A stretch of 64,000 nucleotides of DNA from Nocardia huaxiensis (GTDB lineage: Bacteria > Actinomycetota > Actinomycetes > Mycobacteriales > Mycobacteriaceae): assembly GCF_013744875.1 (NCBI RefSeq), contig NZ_CP059399.1, forward strand, positions 7,626,001-7,690,000. Reading direction: 5' to 3'. Position numbers and translations under genes: made by a program. Shown here piece after piece: positions 62,095-64,000 of this stretch (position 1 is its first letter; each line of letters starts with the position of its first letter). The notes beneath the pieces are model-generated. The model searched no databases and was not told the DNA's origin. It was given only the letters and a program-made list of their open reading frames with translations.

Positions 62095-63498
62095 ATGACA
62101 CTCATTGGTACGGACACGGCACGGTCCACCACCGGATCCAGCCGCCCGGCGGCAGGATCCCCCGCCACCCGCCGGGCGCCCACCGCGCCGGGCGCGCTCC
62201 CGCTGCTGGGGCACTGGCCGCGCTTCGGCCGCCGGCCCTATCGCTTCCTGTCCACCCTGCCGGCCGTGGGTCCGGTTGTGCGCGTGCGAATTCCGGGCTA
62301 CGACACCTACGTTGTCACCGACCCCGAACTGGTGCGCGAGTCGTTCGTGGCGCTCTCGGATCAGGGCATGATGATCGAACGGGCCGAGGCGCTGCTCGGC
62401 GAGGGCGTGACCGTGCTGCAGGGACAGCGGCACCGGCGGGAACGCCGCATGATCGCGCCCGCCTTCGCCAAGGCCCGCATCGCCCGCTACGCCGAGGTCA
62501 TGACGAGACACGGTGCGGCGCGGGCGGATTCCTGGCGCGTGGGTCAGGTGCTGGCCGTCAACGAACAGATGCACGATCTGGCGCTGCGAACTGTCGCCGG
62601 GGCGCTGTTCAGCGGCGAGCTGGGCGCGGAGACCGCCGAGCACATCCATCGACTGCTGCCGCCCGTCATGACGTTGCTCTCGCGCCGGGTCACCCGTCCG
62701 GCCTGGATCGACCGACTCCCGCTGCCCGGCAACCGTCGCTTCACCGCCCTGGTCGCCGAGATGAAAACGGCGACGGGCACCATTATTTCGGCCTATCGCG
62801 CCGAACTGGCCGCCGACCCGGAGCTCGATCACGGCGATCTGCTCGACACGCTGCTCAAGGCCCGCGACGAATCCGGGGCCGCGCTCACCGACTCGCAGGT
62901 GCACGACGAGCTGATCAACTTCCTGGTGGGCGGCACCGAGGCCATCGGCGCCACCCTCGCCTGGGTGTTCCATGAACTGGGCGCCAACCCGGCGGTGGAA
63001 GCCGCACTGCACGCCGAGGTCGACGCGGTGCTCGACGGCGGGCGCGCGGCGGAATTCGCGGATCTGGCCCGGCTGGAGGTGACCAAGCGCATCGTGCTCG
63101 AGACGCTGCGCAAGTACTCACCGTGGTTGACGGTGCGGCATGTGCCGGAGCCCTATGTGCTCGGCGGGGTCGAGATACCCGCGGGCAGCATGCTTTTCGT
63201 GTGCCCGGTCGCGGTGCACCGGGACCCGGCCGTGCACGCCGATCCGCTGCGCTTCGACCCGGATCGCTGGCTGCCCGAACGCATGGCCGACCTGTCCAAG
63301 GGGGCGCACCTGCCCTTCGGCATGGGTGCGCGGCAGTGCCCGGGCAATATCTTCGCGCTCACCGAGATCGCACTCCAGGTGGCGACCATCAGCGCTCGCT
63401 GGCGGCTGCGGCCGATTCCCGGAATCCCGGTGCGGGAGACCGTGATCGGTGCGCTCGTGCATCCGGAGCAGCTGCCCATGCAGGTGGAGGCGCGCTGA
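62095..63498 (+). CDS. cytochrome P450 near the beta-lactone operon
   Basis: 467 residues from ATG 62095 behind GGAG. ExxR is ETLRKYS and the heme loop FGMGARQCPGN is intact. The oxygen-binding I-helix reads VGGTEAIGATL, where the usual acid-Thr pair is Glu-Ala, as in some unusual P450s. The first 45 residues are Ser/Thr/Ala/Pro-rich without a membrane helix. It is divergent from nltA and followed after two bases by an MmpL gene, so oxidation of the exported lipid is plausible. Confidence 0.94.
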   Translation: MTLIGTDTARSTTGSSRPAAGSPATRRAPTAPGALPLLGHWPRFGRRPYRFLSTLPAVGPVVRVRIPGYDTYVVTDPELVRESFVALSDQGMMIERAEALLGEGVTVLQGQRHRRERRMIAPAFAKARIARYAEVMTRHGAARADSWRVGQVLAVNEQMHDLALRTVAGALFSGELGAETAEHIHRLLPPVMTLLSRRVTRPAWIDRLPLPGNRRFTALVAEMKTATGTIISAYRAELAADPELDHGDLLDTLLKARDESGAALTDSQVHDELINFLVGGTEAIGATLAWVFHELGANPAVEAALHAEVDAVLDGGRAAEFADLARLEVTKRIVLETLRKYSPWLTVRHVPEPYVLGGVEIPAGSMLFVCPVAVHRDPAVHADPLRFDPDRWLPERMADLSKGAHLPFGMGARQCPGNIFALTEIALQVATISARWRLRPIPGIPVRETVIGALVHPEQLPMQVEAR

Positions 63499-63500
63499 CC

Positions 63501-64000
63501 GTGCTGGACTTCGTAATGCGCCGGCACCGGCTGGTGCTGACGATCGCCGCCGTCTTCGCCCTGCTGGCGGGGGCGGCGGGCATGACCCTGTTCGACAGGT
63601 TGCAGGGCGGTGGCTACTTCGATCCGGGCGCGGAATCCACGGCCGCGAGTGCCGCGCTGCGTGAGCATTTCGGGCAGGGCGCACCGAATCTGGTGCTGCT
63701 GGTGGACACCGGCGGATCGGTGAACGACGCCGAAACCACCCGTGCCGCAACCGCACTCGTCGATCGACTGCGCGGTGAAGCGGATGTCACGGGGGTGATG
63801 TCCTACTGGACCTCCGGTCAACTGCCCGCGCTGCGCGACAAGCAGGGCGGCAAGGGGCTCGTCGTCGCCACCATCCTCGGCGACGAAATGCACATCGACG
63901 ACCGGATCGCCGCGCTGGCACCGGAATTCGGCGGTCGCCACGACGGCCTCGACGTGCGCGTGGGCGGCTACGCCATGATGGCGCACGAGACGGTGAAACA
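63501..64000 (+). CDS. MmpL/RND-family lipid transporter (5' part, runs off window)
   Basis: The first 166 residues from GTG 63501. An N-terminal membrane helix after RRHRL (VLTIAAVFALLAGAAGMTLFD) precedes a periplasmic porter-like domain with NLVLLVDTGGSVND, as in MmpL proteins. These transport lipids across the inner membrane using the proton gradient. Two bases from the P450, so certainly the same operon, and it may export the beta-lactone or a related lipid. The rest lies beyond the right edge. Confidence 0.9.
   Translation, partial: MLDFVMRRHRLVLTIAAVFALLAGAAGMTLFDRLQGGGYFDPGAESTAASAALREHFGQGAPNLVLLVDTGGSVNDAETTRAATALVDRLRGEADVTGVMSYWTSGQLPALRDKQGGKGLVVATILGDEMHIDDRIAALAPEFGGRHDGLDVRVGGYAMMAHETVK

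Overview
The window is high-GC actinobacterial chromosome, most likely Nocardia. Supporting signs are a mycothiol-type redox protein, GTG and TTG starts, many ATGA gene overlaps, a WS/DGAT acyltransferase, WXG100 proteins, an MmpL transporter, and a gene order that follows Mycobacterium tuberculosis Rv2464c-Rv2478c with interruptions. The four-gene beta-lactone operon at 56923-61754 matches the nocardiolactone (nlt) type described from pathogenic Nocardia. Species is not determinable here, and family names come from sequence patterns and memory, not from a search.

Left part (1-29.2 kb): a truncated serine-hydrolase lipoprotein, a NarL-type two-component system, nei1-rpiB, an M48 protease, a Rv2466c-like reductase, a ferredoxin reductase, a DGPF protein with an ECF42-type sigma factor, an AraC regulator and quinone reductase pair, purC, pepN, and an accessory clpP pair with an XRE regulator ending in ALAA. 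The second ClpP lacks its catalytic serine. Then follow the Rv2468c-Rv2471-like genes (DUF5130, small membrane protein, GH13, glbO, HNH), an XRE-cupin regulator, an MFS exporter, an ECF41-like group (sigma factor, NADH dehydrogenase, fused hydrolase-epimerase) and azlCD.

Middle part (28.8-42.2 kb): a minus-strand housekeeping run (DUF1304, dienelactone hydrolase, Rv2474c-like, thioesterase, large NAD-glutamate dehydrogenase, EttA, SSB-like), a PLP dehydratase coupled to a CopD-CtaG membrane protein, and tRNA-Arg(TCT).

Accessory island (42.2-45.4 kb): directly after the tRNA lies a cassette of a frameshifted WXG-type gene, an intact WXG100 gene, a 423-aa toxin-like protein and two small genes. 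A frameshifted copy of the 3' end of the carotenoid oxygenase gene lies on its left side and the intact gene on its right.

Right part (45.4-64 kb): carotenoid oxygenase and TetR, a GlxA-type regulator, a class I terpene synthase with an altered Asp-rich motif, a diguanylate cyclase, a PucR regulator, then a lipid and beta-lactone region: P450, WS/DGAT, nltDCBA, a second P450 and the start of an MmpL gene. A plausible reading is that NltAB condense two fatty acyl-CoAs, NltD reduces the product, NltC closes the beta-lactone, and the flanking P450s, acyltransferase and MmpL decorate, store or export lipids. Dispersed palindromes and terminator-like repeats occur in several intergenic gaps. No CRISPR array, insertion sequence or rRNA was seen.
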